Assembly (NCBI GenBank): GCA_019420045.1
Contig: JAHZHY010000131.1
Coordinates: 2,124-10,512 of the forward strand
DNA length: 8,389 bases
Source of the DNA: Clostridiales bacterium
GTDB taxonomy: Bacteria > Bacillota > Clostridia > Oscillospirales > Butyricicoccaceae
Direction: 5' to 3'
In this document: positions 6,947 through 8,389 of the stretch, piece after piece
How the letters are laid out: the number at the start of each line of letters is the position of its first letter
Position numbering within the stretch: the stretch's first letter is position 1
The notes under the pieces: generated by a model
The model's input: only the letters and a program-made list of their open reading frames with translations
Database searches by the model: none
Told to the model about the DNA's origin: nothing
Position numbers and translations under genes: made by a program

Positions 6947-8389
6947 TTGCTTTCCCCTTCGCTGTCGATGGTGGAGACGCCCACGGTGATCTCTTCCAGC
7001 ACATCCAGCAGCACGCTGACGGTGTCCAGAGAGGTGAACATGGTCACATTGTTTTCCACAGCGCTGCGGCGGATGGCAAAGCCGTCGGTGTTGGCCATTT
7101 CATTGGGCCCCAGGGTGTTGATCATGTAGGTCACATGACCGGCCCGCAGGGAATCCAGAATCTCCTCGCTGCCTTCGCTGATCTTTTTCCGGCTGCGGGT
7201 GCGGATGCCATGCTCCTTGAGGAACTGGGCTGTGCCCCGGGTAGCTTCGATGTTGAAGCCCAGGTTGTAGAACCGGCGCACCAGGGGCAGCGCACGCTCT
7301 TTGTCGTGGTCGGCGATGGTGAAGAACACGGTGCCATAGTTGGCCACCCGCATATTGGCGGCCTTCAGGGCCTTATACAGCGCACGGTTCAGGCTGTTGT
7401 CATAGCCGATGGCTTCGCCGGTGGACTTCATCTCGGGAGACAGGTACACATCAGCGCCGCGCAGCTTGCTGAAGCTGAACACCGGTGCCTTGACATACCA
7501 GCGGTTCTTCCGGGGAGCTTCTCCGGTCTCATAGCCCTGTTCTTTCAGGCTCTGGCCCAGCATGACCTTTGTGGCGATCTTGGGCAGAGGAATACCGGTG
7601 GCCTTGGAGAGGAAGGGCACGGTACGGGAGGAACGGGGGTTGACCTCGATAACATGGACGGTCTCGTCCTCGCTGACGATAAACTGGATGTTGAACAGAC
7701 CCTGGATACCGATGCCCCGTCCCAGACGGATGGTATAGTCCAGAATGGCCTTGCGGGCCTTTTCACCCACAGAGAAGGTGGGATAGACGCTGAAGGAGTC
7801 GCCGGAATGGACACCGGTGTGCTCCACATGCTCCATGATGCCGGGGATGAGCACGGTCTCACCGTCGCAGATGGCGTCTACTTCCAGCTCCTTGCCGGAG
7901 ATGTACTTGTCCACCAGCACGGGGTGCTCTTCGCTGGCCACCACGGCTTCGGCCAGATACCGGCGCAGCTGCTCGTCGTCCCGGACGATCTGCATGGCCC
8001 GGCCGCCCAGTACATAGGAAGGACGCACCAGCACAGGATAGCCGATTTCGTTTGCCACCCGGATGCCGTCCTCAATGCGGGTCACCGCCTTACCGGCAGG
8101 CTGGGGAATGTTCAGCTCGTGCATCAGCTTTTCAAAGCTGTCACGGTTTTCCGCCTTGTCGATGGCTTCCACACCGGTGCCGATGATCTTGACACCCAGC
8201 TTGTGGAGCCGCTCGGCCAGGTTGATGGCGGTCTGACCGCCCAGAGAGACCACAACGCCCATGGGATTTTCCAGATGGATCAGGTTCATCACATCTTCCA
8301 CGCACAGGGGCTCAAAATACAGCTTATCGCTGACGGTGTAGTCGGTGGAAACAGTCTCCGGGTTGTTGTTGATGATAATGGCTTCGTAC
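6943..8389 (-). CDS. carB: Carbamoyl-phosphate synthase large subunit (5' truncated by window edge)
   Basis: The visible 481 codons are the C-terminal part of a protein usually about 1,070 residues long; the frame is open to the window end (first full codon at 8388). CarB makes carbamoyl phosphate from bicarbonate, ammonia and two ATP. What is seen is the second (carbamate-phosphorylating) half: INNNPETVSTDY with SLGGQTAINLAE in the pre-ATP-grasp domain, then ATP-grasp motifs VRPSYVLGGRAM, MEHVEHTGVHSGDS and IEVNPRSSRTVPFLSKATG. The last about 130 residues form the MGS-like allosteric domain, with GTVFFTIADHDK, NIEATRGTAQFL and NTLG; this is where UMP/IMP or similar effectors bind in studied enzymes. 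It is followed directly by pyrK with an ATGA overlap, so it is the pyr-operon copy (pyrAB in Bacillus usage) and not an arginine-specific one. Its small subunit, carA, should lie just upstream. Confidence 0.98.
   Translation of the reverse strand, partial: YEAIIINNNPETVSTDYTVSDKLYFEPLCVEDVMNLIHLENPMGVVVSLGGQTAINLAERLHKLGVKIIGTGVEAIDKAENRDSFEKLMHELNIPQPAGKAVTRIEDGIRVANEIGYPVLVRPSYVLGGRAMQIVRDDEQLRRYLAEAVVASEEHPVLVDKYISGKELEVDAICDGETVLIPGIMEHVEHTGVHSGDSFSVYPTFSVGEKARKAILDYTIRLGRGIGIQGLFNIQFIVSEDETVHVIEVNPRSSRTVPFLSKATGIPLPKIATKVMLGQSLKEQGYETGEAPRKNRWYVKAPVFSFSKLRGADVYLSPEMKSTGEAIGYDNSLNRALYKALKAANMRVANYGTVFFTIADHDKERALPLVRRFYNLGFNIEATRGTAQFLKEHGIRTRSRKKISEGSEEILDSLRAGHVTYMINTLGPNEMANTDGFAIRRSAVENNVTMFTSLDTVSVLLDVLEEITVGVSTIDSEGESK

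Overview
The window reads as chromosomal DNA from a fairly GC-rich member of the Clostridia (Bacillota). I infer this from the pyrimidine gene order carB-pyrK-pyrD-pyrF-pyrE, the class 1B (PyrD plus PyrK) dihydroorotate dehydrogenase, strong AGGAGG-type ribosome binding sites, a Gram-positive style lipoprotein and a heterodimeric multidrug-type ABC exporter pair. The genus is not decided. I see no RNA genes, CRISPR array, insertion sequence or phage genes.

Layout. Bases 1-2768 (+) hold the 3' end of one ABC half-transporter and a second, nearly complete partner gene that overlaps it by 4 bases. The two subunits have the complementary degenerate and canonical ATP-site residues of TM287/288- or BmrCD-type exporters. 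The second gene carries an apparent single-base deletion 19 codons before its expected stop. A perfect bidirectional terminator (2770-2802) follows. It is shared with a small convergent minus-strand gene (2801-2998) for a 65-residue cysteine-rich protein. The divergent intergenic region 2999-3174 holds promoters for that gene and for a plus-strand lipoprotein gene (3175-3855). A second perfect bidirectional terminator (3887-3921) separates the lipoprotein from the end of the pyr operon.

From 3946 to the window end, on the minus strand, lies the distal half of the de novo pyrimidine operon, in transcription order carB (partial), pyrK, pyrD, pyrF, pyrE. The genes overlap by a few bases or are separated by 12-14 bases, so translation is probably coupled. 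CarB makes carbamoyl phosphate, PyrD/PyrK oxidise dihydroorotate to orotate using NAD+, PyrE adds the phosphoribosyl group, and PyrF decarboxylates OMP to UMP. The promoter and any PyrR attenuator would lie outside the window.

I find no clearly new biological system. The points most worth a second look are the frameshift at the end of the ABC gene, a pyrD start site where a strong Shine-Dalgarno leads to AAG instead of ATG, and the unannotated-looking 65-residue Cys protein. The two lesions could be natural or could be sequencing or assembly errors.
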